Made by a program: the position numbers and the translations under genes. The notes below the pieces were generated by a model that searched no databases, was not told the DNA's origin, and saw only the letters and a list, made by a program, of their open reading frames with translations. A stretch of DNA of 64,000 nt, from assembly GCF_050510895.1 (NCBI RefSeq), contig NZ_JBNINT010000001.1, forward strand, positions 2,790,001 to 2,854,000, given 5' to 3'. Source of the stretch: Pannonibacter phragmitetus_B. GTDB taxonomy: Bacteria; Pseudomonadota; Alphaproteobacteria; Rhizobiales; Stappiaceae. This document shows, one piece after another, positions 55,864-63,806 of the stretch (positions are counted from its first letter, which is position 1; the number at the start of each line of letters is the position of its first letter).

Positions 55864-57189
55864 ATGAACTTCACCCGTGCCGATTTCCCCGGAGACTTCC
55901 TCTTCGGCGCTTCCACATCCAGCTATCAAATCGAAGGCAGTGCGCTTGGCGGAGCGGGCCGCAGCCAATGGGATGACTTTGCCGCAACCCCGGGCAATGT
56001 CATCCGTGCCGAAAACGGCGCCCGGGCCTGTGAGCATATCCTGCGCATGGACGAGGATCTGGACCTGCTGAAGCAGGGCAATTTTGATGTCTACCGCTTT
56101 TCCACCTCCTGGGCGCGCGTCATGCCGGAAGGACGCGGCGCGGTGAATGCGGAAGGGCTCGATTTCTACGACCGGCTGGTGGACGGCTTGCTGGAGCGCG
56201 GCATCAAGCCTGCCCTTACGCTCTATCACTGGGAACTGCCCTCGGCACTTCTGGATCTGGGCGGCTGGCGCAACAGGGACATTGCGGATTGGTTCGCCGA
56301 TTACACCGCCATCATGATGAAGCGCCTCGGCGACCGAGTCTGGTCGGTCGCGCCGATCAACGAGCCCTGGTGTGTCACCTGGCTGTCCCATTTCCTCGGC
56401 ATCCATGCGCCGGGCGTGCGCGACATCCGCGCCACCGCCCGCGCCATGCACCATGTGCTGCTGGCTCATGGCCGCTCCATTCAGGCCATGCGTGCGCTGG
56501 GGGTGCAGAACCTCGGCGCCGTCTGCAATTTCGAATATGCCCAGCCGGCAGATGAGAGCGAAGAAGCCCGCAAGGCAGCGGAGCTTTACGACGGCTACTA
56601 CAATCGCTGGTTCCTTGGCGGCATCTTCAAGAAGGAATACCCGGCCAATGTGCTGGAGGGCCTCGGCCCCCACATGCCGAAGGGCTGGGAGAACGACTTC
56701 GACGTAATCGGCACACCCGTGGACTGGTGCGGGCTGAATTACTATACCCGCAAGCTCATCGCCCCGGACCCGGACAGCGCGTGGCCGTCCCACAAGGAGG
56801 TGGAAGGCCCCTTGCCCAAGACGCAGATGGGCTGGGAGATCTACCCCGAAGGCCTCGAGTTCTTCCTCAAGCGCACCCATGCGGAATACACGAAGGGCTT
56901 GCCGCTTTACGTCACCGAAAACGGCCTTGCCAACGACGATCACCTGATCAACGGCGAGGTGCAGGATGACGGGCGCATTGACTTCCTTGACCAGCACCTT
57001 GCCGCTACCCGCCGGGCAGCCGACGCAGGCGTGCCTGTGAAGGGCTATTTCCTCTGGTCGCTGATGGACAATTACGAATGGGCCGTAGGCTACGAAAAGC
57101 GCTTCGGCATTATCCATACCGACTTTGACACGCTTGAGCGCACGCCAAAGGCCTCCTTCAAGGCCCTTGCCAAAGCCATCGCCCGCTGA
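55864..57189 (+). CDS. beta-glucosidase, GH1
   Basis: A 441-residue cytoplasmic GH1 enzyme. N-terminal FLFGASTSSYQIEGSALG, acid/base Glu in APINEPWCVTWL, nucleophile Glu in LPLYVTENGLANDD, and DFDTLERTPKAS near the end. It hydrolyses terminal beta-glucosides. Its place directly after aglR suggests that alpha- and beta-glucoside use share the repressor. Confidence 0.95.
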   Translation: MNFTRADFPGDFLFGASTSSYQIEGSALGGAGRSQWDDFAATPGNVIRAENGARACEHILRMDEDLDLLKQGNFDVYRFSTSWARVMPEGRGAVNAEGLDFYDRLVDGLLERGIKPALTLYHWELPSALLDLGGWRNRDIADWFADYTAIMMKRLGDRVWSVAPINEPWCVTWLSHFLGIHAPGVRDIRATARAMHHVLLAHGRSIQAMRALGVQNLGAVCNFEYAQPADESEEARKAAELYDGYYNRWFLGGIFKKEYPANVLEGLGPHMPKGWENDFDVIGTPVDWCGLNYYTRKLIAPDPDSAWPSHKEVEGPLPKTQMGWEIYPEGLEFFLKRTHAEYTKGLPLYVTENGLANDDHLINGEVQDDGRIDFLDQHLAATRRAADAGVPVKGYFLWSLMDNYEWAVGYEKRFGIIHTDFDTLERTPKASFKALAKAIAR

Positions 57190-57227
57190 TCAGGGCCCGC
57201 ATGAACTTGACAGGCATTAGATGGACA

Positions 57228-57258
57228 GGCCTTCCTGCTGCATCGCAATAGGAAGGCC
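57228..57258 (+). promoter_or_regulatory. hairpin covering the NUDIX ribosome-binding site
   Basis: GGCCTTCCT / AGGAAGGCC is a perfect 9-base stem with a 13-base loop. The right arm contains AGGAAGG, which is the only ribosome-binding site of the NUDIX gene (ATG 57265). It may be the bglA terminator (only TT follows) or a translational switch. Confidence 0.5.
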
Positions 57259-57264
57259 TTCCGC

Positions 57265-57873
57265 ATGTCAGTCAAGGATCTGCCAGCCGGTTCCCTCAAG
57301 GACCGGGTCCGTATCGACGAAACCACTCTTCTTTCGGAAAACTGGGGCAAACTGACCCGCTACCGCTTCAGCCTGCGGCGCTCCGATGGCGAATGGCAGG
57401 AACAGACACGCGAAGTCTATGACCGTGGCCACGGCGCGGTTCTTCTGGCCTACGACACGGCCCGCCGCCATGTGCTGCTGACGCGCCAGTTCCGCCTGCC
57501 CGCCTATGTCTGCGGCCATCAGGAGGAGATGATCGAGGCGCCCGCCGGACTGCTGGACAAACTCGATCCCGAGACCCGCATCCGTGCCGAGGTGGAAGAA
57601 GAAACCGGCTACCGGTTGGGCAAGGTGGAGCGCCTGTTTGCGCCCTTCATGAGCCCCGGTTCCGTCACCGAGCACCTCACCTTCTTCATCGCTCCCTATT
57701 CACCCGATGACCGGGTGAGCGACGGCGGCGGCCTTGAAGAGGAAGGCGAGGACATCGAGGTGCTGGACATTGCCTTTGACGAGGCGATGGCCATGGTCCG
57801 CGACGGCCGCATCTGCGACGGCAAGACCATCCTGCTGCTCTACCACCTGGCACTGACCGTATTCCGGGGTTGA
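57265..57873 (+). CDS. NUDIX hydrolase, ADP-ribose/GDP-mannose pyrophosphatase type
   Basis: A 202-residue cytoplasmic protein. The NUDIX helix is recognised in RAEVEEETGYRLGKVE, but the usual Arg of REUxEExGU is Ala (AEVEEETGY), while the metal-binding Glu residues are kept. N-terminal features GAVLLAYDTARRHVLLTRQF and MIEAPAGLLD match NudK/ADP-ribose pyrophosphatases. It would clear nucleoside diphosphate sugars. Substrate not determined. Confidence 0.85.
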   Translation: MSVKDLPAGSLKDRVRIDETTLLSENWGKLTRYRFSLRRSDGEWQEQTREVYDRGHGAVLLAYDTARRHVLLTRQFRLPAYVCGHQEEMIEAPAGLLDKLDPETRIRAEVEEETGYRLGKVERLFAPFMSPGSVTEHLTFFIAPYSPDDRVSDGGGLEEEGEDIEVLDIAFDEAMAMVRDGRICDGKTILLLYHLALTVFRG

Positions 57874-57906
57874 GAAATCAATATTTTTCAATATCTTAAA
57901 ACAATA

Positions 57907-58049
57907 TCCGTCCTGCCATGGCTTGATGATGGCATCCATGCCCCTGCCTCTCCCTACGCAAAGCGGTGAAAGCATGCGAGCCTTCAGAGAGGCTGACCGT
58001 GCAGCACGGCCACGGAGTGGATGCCATGGTCAAGCCATGGCAAGACGAA
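57907..58049. repeat. 143-base element bounded by 32-base imperfect inverted repeats
   Basis: The left arm 57907-57938 and the right arm 58018-58049 match in inverted orientation at 28 of 32 positions; the inner 25 (TGCCATGGCTTGA..ATGGCATCCA) match at 23. The 79-base centre has no open frame worth calling. It resembles a MITE-like palindromic element or a long structured RNA between the NUDIX and phoX genes. No target-site duplication was recognised. Confidence 0.6.
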
Positions 58050-58097
58050 GGAGAGGAACCATATCGTGGCGGGCTCCAGAGGAAGGTACAAAAACCA

Positions 58098-58124
58098 AAG
58101 GGCGCGCCGGGTGGGCGCGCCCTT
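58098..58124 (-). terminator. terminator of phoX
   Basis: A perfect 11-base stem AAGGGCGCGCC / GGCGCGCCCTT with a 5-base loop, 24 bases past the phoX stop. On the minus strand TGGTTTTTG follows. Confidence 0.85.
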
Positions 58125-58148
58125 CGTGTTTCAGAAGATCACGCCGGA

Positions 58149-60059
58149 TCAGCCGATGATCTTGTTGTCTTCGCGCTTGATGGCGACAATGGTCGAGCGC
58201 GGCAGCTTGCCTTCACCATCCGGGAAAGGAGCAGCCGGGTGCTGGATGCCGACGAAGTGGGTACGCTTGTCGGAGGACCAGGTCTGGCCGGTCACTTCCG
58301 AGCCCTTGGGGGCGGTGAGGAAGCGCTCGATTCGGCCCGATACAGGGTCGCCCGCCAGCATCTGGTTATTACCCTGACCGGCGAAGTCGCCTTCGTTGCT
58401 GTCTTCACCGTCCGTCTGGATCCAGAGGAGGCCGGTCGAGTCAAACATCATGCCGTCCGGCGAGTTGAACATGTTGCCGTCGTTGATGTTCGAGGAGCCG
58501 GCATAGGCATCCTTGTGAACAGCCGGGTTACCGGCCATGCAGAACAGGTCCCACTTGAAGGCAGCGTCCGCATGATCCTCGTTCGCCGGATACCAGCGCA
58601 CGATCTGACCATACTCGTTTGCCTCACGCGGGTTCACCGCGTTCAGTGCCAGCGGATCGCCGCCAGCGTTGGTACGCAGCTTGCCATCCTTCATAACGCC
58701 ACGGCGGCTGTTGTTGGTCAGCGCGCAATAGGCTTCGATGGCAACCGGGTTGGTGGCAACCCACTCCGGGCGGTCCATGGTGGTGGCACCAACCTTGGAA
58801 GCAGCCATACGGGTGAAGACGCAGATCTCGTCCATCTTCATGCCGGTGGTTTCCGGCGTCAGAGCCAGCCACTCGCCGGTGCCGTCTTCCGCGAACTTGG
58901 CGACGTAGAGCGTGCCTTCGTCCAGCAGCTTGGATGTGTCGCCTCCGGGAACGTAGATGCCGTTGGAGACGTACTTGTAGAGGAACTCGCCACGCTCATC
59001 GTCGCCCATGTAGACGACCACGCGGCCGTCACGGGCGATCACGCAGGCCGCGTTCTCGTGCTTGATGCGGCCGAGAGCGGTGCGCTTGACCGGGGTGGAC
59101 GAAGCGTCAGACGGATCGATCTCGACGACATACCCGGCGCGGCGCGGCTCATTCGGATTCTTGGCAACGTCAAAGCGCTCATCGAACTTCTCGTAGGCGT
59201 AGCGGGTTTCAGCCGAAATGCCATAGCGCTTGTAGTCGTCCGGCATCTTGAACTCGGCATTGGTGGTGCCGAAGTAGCCGTTGAAGTTTTCCTCGCAGGT
59301 CAGATAGGTGCCCCAGGGGGTCTTGCCTGCACCGCAGTTGTTGAAGGTGCCGAGGCTTTCCATGCCGGACGGGTCGGCAGCAGTCTTCACCAGGTCGGAA
59401 CCGGCTGCCGGACCCGAAAGCTTCATCGGGGTGTTGTGATGGATGCGGCGGTTGAACGGGCTGTCCACCACAATGTGCCAGCCGTTTTCACCTTCAGCCA
59501 CTTCCATGACGGTGACACCCTGCATGTTCTGCAGGATCTTCACGTCATCGGCATTCTGCGGAACGCCTTCCGGCGCGTGCGGCAGGTTGATTTCCGGGTT
59601 CACGTATTCATGGTTCACGGCGATGACCTGACGGCCGCCGATGACAAAGAGCTCCATGCCGTCGGTGTTTTCACCGAACACCTTGTCCGAGTTCTCGACG
59701 CTGACGGCCTTTTCCGGGTCCAGATCCGGCACGCCGGAGAACAGCGGTTCGCCCCACTTGGCCAGCGGCTTCCAGGTGTAGCCTTCCGGAACATGGATGG
59801 TGCTGTCGGTGGCAATCGGAACCGGCTTGAACTGGAAGCGCGAGGACGCATCCTGCGCCAGAGCAGCGGTTGAGGACATCAGGTTGCCAACAGTGCCCAT
59901 GGCAGCGGCGGCCGAGCCGAAAGCCAGAACTCCGCCAAGGAAACCACGGCGGGACAGGGCGCTTTCAACCACGCGGTCGAAATCCGTCACAGCCGGGGGC
60001 GGGTTCTGCAGTTCATCCCATTCGTCCCAGGACAGATCGCTCTTCTTGATGTCGGACAT
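58149..60059 (-). CDS. phoX: PhoX-family alkaline phosphatase, Tat-exported
   Basis: A 636-residue secreted phosphatase that frees phosphate from organic monoesters, using Ca and Fe. The twin-arginine motif LSRRGFLGGVLAFGSAAAAM is preceded by about 38 residues, normal for PhoX. Conserved blocks include IAVNHEYVNPE, NCGAGKTPWGTYLTCEENFN, KHENAACVIARDGRVVVYMGDD and SPDGMMFDSTGLLWIQTDG. A canonical Pho box 66 bases upstream indicates induction by PhoB on phosphate starvation. Confidence 0.93.
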   Translation of the reverse strand: MSDIKKSDLSWDEWDELQNPPPAVTDFDRVVESALSRRGFLGGVLAFGSAAAAMGTVGNLMSSTAALAQDASSRFQFKPVPIATDSTIHVPEGYTWKPLAKWGEPLFSGVPDLDPEKAVSVENSDKVFGENTDGMELFVIGGRQVIAVNHEYVNPEINLPHAPEGVPQNADDVKILQNMQGVTVMEVAEGENGWHIVVDSPFNRRIHHNTPMKLSGPAAGSDLVKTAADPSGMESLGTFNNCGAGKTPWGTYLTCEENFNGYFGTTNAEFKMPDDYKRYGISAETRYAYEKFDERFDVAKNPNEPRRAGYVVEIDPSDASSTPVKRTALGRIKHENAACVIARDGRVVVYMGDDERGEFLYKYVSNGIYVPGGDTSKLLDEGTLYVAKFAEDGTGEWLALTPETTGMKMDEICVFTRMAASKVGATTMDRPEWVATNPVAIEAYCALTNNSRRGVMKDGKLRTNAGGDPLALNAVNPREANEYGQIVRWYPANEDHADAAFKWDLFCMAGNPAVHKDAYAGSSNINDGNMFNSPDGMMFDSTGLLWIQTDGEDSNEGDFAGQGNNQMLAGDPVSGRIERFLTAPKGSEVTGQTWSSDKRTHFVGIQHPAAPFPDGEGKLPRSTIVAIKREDNKIIG

Positions 60060-60124
60060 GGCTAGCTCTCTCTCGAAACTGTTTACGAGGTCTAACGCCT
60101 CGCCAGACCGGTTAACGAGTGACT

Positions 60125-60142
60125 GTCACAGGCAGATGACAA
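60125..60142 (-). promoter_or_regulatory. Pho box upstream of phoX
   Basis: On the minus strand TTGTCATCTGCCTGTGAC: two heptamers (TTGTCAT and CTGTGAC) 11 bases apart, against the consensus CTGTCAT-N4-CTGTCAT; 5 of 7 and more positions match in each. Distance and orientation to phoX are right for PhoB activation. Confidence 0.75.
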
Positions 60143-60228
60143 GGTTGAACACGATCAGACCTGCAGCTGAAATGGCTTCGCAAATTTCTCAATCCCTGGC
60201 TTGCGCCCCCCTGCAGGGCAGCAGAAAC

Positions 60229-60256
60229 GAAAAATCCCGGCCGTTCCCGGCCGGGA
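60229..60256 (-). terminator. terminator of the DoxX gene
   Basis: TCCCGGCC-GTTCCC-GGCCGGGA, a perfect 8-base stem. On the minus strand it is followed by a run of five T. It lies 33 bases past the DoxX stop. Confidence 0.8.
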
Positions 60257-60288
60257 CCTGCAGGTGTGTAAAAGCCCAGGCTTGAAAG

Positions 60289-60813
60289 TCAGAACTCCTT
60301 GCCGATCAGCAAGCGGTCCACAGACAGCTTGCCACCGCCGTAGGCCGCAAAGAAAAGCGCTCCGCCAGCCCAGAAAAGTGAGGCCAATTCAGCCTTGGTC
60401 TGCACCTGCTCAAGGAACTTCGCACCGCCGTCAGCAAGGCGCGTTACTGCGCTGGGAGTGAAGAAACTGCTGCCCTCTTTCAGAGCCGCAATGCCTTCTG
60501 GTGTCAGAAACCCATGGCCATATGGATGGCTGTAGTGGAACCAGAGCGTGATCGCCAGCATGACGCCATTGGCAAGCGCCAGAGGACGGGTCAGAAGGCC
60601 GCAAGCAATCATGATGCCGCCAACGAACTGCATGACCGCCAGCATCGGTGAAAACAGCCAGCCGGGGTAGAAGCCGAGATTTTCCACGAAGCCCACCTGC
60701 CCCATGGGCGCCAGGATCTTCGGCAATCCTTCGACAGCCAGCATCCCGCCAATGGCAATGCGCAATCCGGCAAATGCCATTGGCTGGGCAATCCGCTCAT
60801 AGAAACCAGCCAT
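60289..60813 (-). CDS. DoxX family membrane protein
   Basis: 174 residues with four membrane helices (for example MAFAGLRIAIGGMLAVEGLP and MLAVMQFVGGIMIACGLLTR), the DoxX pattern. Members associate with respiratory or sulfur-oxidising enzymes and oxidative-stress complexes, but the role of this one is unknown. ATG 60813 has a poor ribosome-binding site, so the start is uncertain. It is transcribed alone, with its own terminator, next to phoX. Confidence 0.82.
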   Translation of the reverse strand: MAGFYERIAQPMAFAGLRIAIGGMLAVEGLPKILAPMGQVGFVENLGFYPGWLFSPMLAVMQFVGGIMIACGLLTRPLALANGVMLAITLWFHYSHPYGHGFLTPEGIAALKEGSSFFTPSAVTRLADGGAKFLEQVQTKAELASLFWAGGALFFAAYGGGKLSVDRLLIGKEF

Positions 60814-61149
60814 AAAAGGCAGGAAAAATCGACCACCCCCTTATCACTAACAGAAACGTAAGCACTATCGACAGTCATAAAACCCTCCAAAATTCATAAG
60901 ATTGAATACAAACCGATTTCATCGATATATATTCATGAAAAATACTTACACTCCCCTTGAAACGGGGAACTTTGACGAGAATCAAATTCACCATACGTCA
61001 CCATGGATTTTATTTTGCGTGAGTTATTTAGAATAATTTCAATAAACCATATTCTATCATGAAGAACAGGAGGCAGCTTCGCGTGCACTGCTGAACCAAC
61101 CCCACCGCAAAGCCGTAAGAATCCGGAGAGAACAACCGGAGACAAGGGT
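60814..61149. other. A+T-rich intergenic region between divergent genes
   Basis: 336 bases, clearly A+T-richer than the rest of the window between about 60890 and 61060. It should hold promoters for the DoxX gene and the SDR operon. TTGACG at 60972-60977 is a possible rightward -35 but no good -10 follows. A short hairpin TCCCC/GGGGA occurs near 60955. No gene is supported. Confidence 0.45.
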
Positions 61150-61890
61150 ATGGCCGAACCAGCTGCGCAAGACCTGAGCTCATTTCCGCCTGGAGGCCTC
61201 GCCGTTGTTGCGGGCAGCACAGGAGCGATAGGTGCCGAGATCGCGCGCCAAATCGAGGCGACTGGCCGTTTTGCCCGCGTGATCGGGCTATCCCGCTCCG
61301 GCGCGGGCGGCCTTCCCTTTGATCTGACAGATGAGCAAAGCATTGCCACCGCTGCCCAGACCATTGGAGAGGCATCAAAAGCCGCACCCTTGCGGCTTGT
61401 CTTCGATGCGACCGGCATGCTGCATGAGGGCAATCTCCAGCCTGAGAAGAGCTGGCGACAGATCGATCCGGCGGCCATGGCACAGGTGTTTGCCATCAAC
61501 ACTATTGGTCCGGCCCTTCTCATGAAGCACTTCCTGCCCTTGCTGGCCGGTGAGGGAAAGGCAGTGTTCGCGACACTCTCGGCCCGCGTCGGCAGCATCG
61601 GCGACAACAATCTGGGCGGCTGGTACAGCTACCGTGCTGCCAAGGCTGCGCTCAACCAGCTTGTTCGCTCCGCCAGCATCGAACTGGCTCGCAAGCGTCC
61701 CGAGAGCCTTTGCATTGCCCTGCATCCCGGCACGGTTGAGAGCCGTCTGTCAGAGCCCTTCGCCAGATCAGGCCTCACCGTGCGTCCACCACAGAAGGCA
61801 GCCGGCATGCTTCTGAAGACCATTGACGGCCTCGCGGCAGCTCAGACCGGCAGTTTTCATGACGCAGAAGGCAAGGAGATCGTATGGTGA
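61150..61890 (+). CDS. short-chain dehydrogenase/reductase, C-factor-like
   Basis: A 246-residue Rossmann protein: VVAGSTGAIGAEIARQIEA nucleotide motif, catalytic Ser in ATLSARVGSIGDN and YSYRAAKAALNQL (YxxxK). It resembles the CsgA/C-factor SDR group. The substrate is unknown. The last codons overlap the DCC gene by 7 bases, so the three genes form one operon. Confidence 0.87.
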   Translation: MAEPAAQDLSSFPPGGLAVVAGSTGAIGAEIARQIEATGRFARVIGLSRSGAGGLPFDLTDEQSIATAAQTIGEASKAAPLRLVFDATGMLHEGNLQPEKSWRQIDPAAMAQVFAINTIGPALLMKHFLPLLAGEGKAVFATLSARVGSIGDNNLGGWYSYRAAKAALNQLVRSASIELARKRPESLCIALHPGTVESRLSEPFARSGLTVRPPQKAAGMLLKTIDGLAAAQTGSFHDAEGKEIVW

Positions 61891-62318
61891 GCACCACCGT
61901 CATATCCCCAGCACAGCCGGAGACGCAGCCTGTCACTGTCTATTATGACGGCACCTGCCCTCTCTGCTCCCGCGAGATCGCGGTCTACAGGCGGCAGGCC
62001 GGAGCAGACGGGATCTGCTGGGTGGATGTGTCCCGGGATGCTCCGGAAGTTCTGCTGCCGGACGGGCTCACGCGCAGCACTGCCCTTGCCAGGTTCCATG
62101 TGCGCGGCGCCGATGGGACGCTGCGGTCGGGCGCGGCAGCCTTTCTCAGCCTGTGGCACAGCCTGCCGCGTTTTGCCCGCGCTGCCCGCCTGCTCGACCG
62201 GCCGGTTCCGCGCGCCGTACTGGAGTTCGGCTATCGCCTGACGCTCATCCTCCGCCCTGCCCTGCAAGCGCTGGCAAGGCGTGTGTTCCGTCCTCATCCG
62301 CAGGAGCAAGACAGATGA
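61884..62318 (+). CDS. DCC-family (DUF393) thiol-disulfide oxidoreductase-like protein
   Basis: 144 residues. The defining motif is VYYDGTCPLCSREIAVYRRQ with Asp and CxxC (CPLC). Members are predicted thiol redox proteins with unknown partners. Its start overlaps the SDR end and its stop overlaps the DUF3429 start as ATGA. Confidence 0.87.
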   Translation: MVSTTVISPAQPETQPVTVYYDGTCPLCSREIAVYRRQAGADGICWVDVSRDAPEVLLPDGLTRSTALARFHVRGADGTLRSGAAAFLSLWHSLPRFARAARLLDRPVPRAVLEFGYRLTLILRPALQALARRVFRPHPQEQDR

Positions 62319-62803
62319 CACGGCACCTCACCTACAATCCGATGACCGTGCCACGCCCGGCGCTTGCCCTCGGAGTTGCCGGGCTAATCCCATTTGCGGC
62401 CGCCAGCTTGGTGGCCTTTGCCGGGCCGCCCGACCTGCGCCCGCAAGCTGCCTTTGCACTTGCAGCTTATGGTGCTGTCATTCTGTCCTTTCTTGGGGGC
62501 ATTCACTGGGGAGTGGCCATGGCCGCATCCACCGGACAGGACGAGGCTTTTGAAGACCGTGAGCTTCTCACGCGGCTTGCCATCGCCGTCGCTCCGTCTC
62601 TTGCAGGGTGGGCGGGTCTGCTGCTGCCGCAGACTTCGGGGCTTCTACTGCTGGCGGCATGCTTTGCAGCCATGCTCGCCCTTGATCTGACAGCATCCAG
62701 GGATGGCAAATTTCCGTCTTGGTATCCGGCGCTGCGTCTGCCGCTCAGCGCGGGCGCAGCGGCCTCAATGCTGCTGGGAGCTGCGGCGCCTGCCGTGATG
62801 TAA
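62315..62803 (+). CDS. DUF3429 membrane protein
   Basis: 162 residues from ATG 62315, with about four to five hydrophobic segments and the DUF3429 pattern YGAVILSFLGGIHWGVAMA and SWYPALRLPLS. The combination SDR - DCC - DUF3429 often travels with photolyase or light-response genes in proteobacteria; no photolyase is in the window. Function unknown. Confidence 0.85.
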   Translation: MTRHLTYNPMTVPRPALALGVAGLIPFAAASLVAFAGPPDLRPQAAFALAAYGAVILSFLGGIHWGVAMAASTGQDEAFEDRELLTRLAIAVAPSLAGWAGLLLPQTSGLLLLAACFAAMLALDLTASRDGKFPSWYPALRLPLSAGAAASMLLGAAAPAVM

Positions 62804-62923
62804 ACACTGCGATTTGACAGGAACCCTTGCAAAGATCTCTTTTCAGATGATCCAGACTCAGTCATTCATTGTGCATTAACCATAAATGCCGAAGCTGTAG
62901 TCGTGGATATCGGGGAGACCGGC

Positions 62924-63136
62924 ATGGTTCGTTTGCGCAAACGCCTTGAGAGTTTGGACGACTTCTTTGCAGCCGTCGAAGGCTATACACATTTGCCCTC
63001 TGAACTCCTGGTCCGTTTCCTGCTCGACAACTACCTCGTTGATCTGGACCAGCTTTCCGAGTTCGCCAACTCAATGAAGCAGAAACAGATCACCCCAGCT
63101 GGTGCCAATCCCGCCGCCGCTTCGATCGCGGCCTGA
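62924..63136 (+). CDS. small hypothetical protein
   Basis: 70 residues from ATG 62924 after GGGGAG (a GTG at 62903 would add 7). The body LRKRLESLDDFFAAVEGYTH and ELLVRFLLDNYLVDLDQL looks like a compact helical protein; the tail is Ala-rich. No family was recognised. It is probably real, judging from the ribosome-binding site and composition. Confidence 0.6.
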   Translation: MVRLRKRLESLDDFFAAVEGYTHLPSELLVRFLLDNYLVDLDQLSEFANSMKQKQITPAGANPAAASIAA

Positions 63137-63269
63137 TCTGTCTGCTGTCACCCGGTGAACGGTTGGCAGGGGATACGCCATGTCTTCATGAGTACTCTCG
63201 ATGAAGATGAGGCCGCCGCAGGTAACGGGCTTTCCTGGTCTTCAGAGGTTTCCAGAGGCAAGTCCGGCC

Positions 63270-63806
63270 TCAACCGATAGCCTGAGTTTCCGGGGGTTGC
63301 TGCGCAGGGCCGCTGGCATTTCCCGGCTGCGGCAGTCCACCCTGCCAGATCTTCTGGCGATTGCGGATTTCGCGCGGTGCCGGACCGAAATAGCTCGGGG
63401 TCTTCACAAAATCACGCGGCTGCATGATCACGCTCGACACCCGCTGATAAAGCGCCTTGGCCGAGATCGGCTTTGACAACAGCTCATGCACGCCAAGACG
63501 GCGCGCCTCAATGATGCGGCTGCGCTCCGTGTGCCCTGTCACCATGATGATGGGAATATAGGCAAAGGGGTTGTTCTGCGTGCGGATCATACGCACCATA
63601 TCGGCGCCGTCGAGGATCGGCATCACCCAGTCAAGAATCAGAATGTCTGGATTCGCACGGTCCATGGCCTCAAGGCCCGACGCACCATCTTCGGCCTCGA
63701 CAATCCGCCGCGCGCCAAAGCCCTGCAGCATGGTGCGCAGGATCGTTCGCATGTAGGCGCTGTCTTCCACCAGAAGAAATGTCAGCGAGGCAAGATCAAG
63801 GCTCAC
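63270..63806 (-). CDS. single-domain CheY-like response regulator with C-terminal tail
   Basis: 178 residues. GTG 63806 is preferred because GGAGGT lies just upstream. The receiver has acidic residues in LLVEDSAYMRTIL, the phosphorylated Asp in DILILDWVMPILDG, Thr in IIMVTGHTE and Lys in LLSKPISAK. After about residue 125 comes a proline-rich tail (DFVKTPSYFGPAP) without a recognised output domain. The partner kinase is not in the window; motility, biofilm or cell-cycle signalling are all possible. Confidence 0.85.
   Translation of the reverse strand: MSLDLASLTFLLVEDSAYMRTILRTMLQGFGARRIVEAEDGASGLEAMDRANPDILILDWVMPILDGADMVRMIRTQNNPFAYIPIIMVTGHTERSRIIEARRLGVHELLSKPISAKALYQRVSSVIMQPRDFVKTPSYFGPAPREIRNRQKIWQGGLPQPGNASGPAQQPPETQAIG

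Noticed and set aside
55510..57117. 535-codon open frame on the minus strand across bglA and the end of aglR
   Set aside because: Antisense to two well-supported genes; the composition is that of a shadow frame.
57966..59873. 635-codon open frame on the plus strand across the phoX gene
   Set aside because: It is antisense to phoX, whose protein is full-length with all family motifs. The translation is His/Arg/Val-rich and low in family-like patterns, as expected for an antisense shadow in G+C-rich DNA.
60814..61149. A+T-rich gap as a possible horizontally acquired remnant
   Set aside because: It is only 336 bases between divergent genes, and low G+C is normal for promoter regions; no gene fragment or repeat supports transfer.
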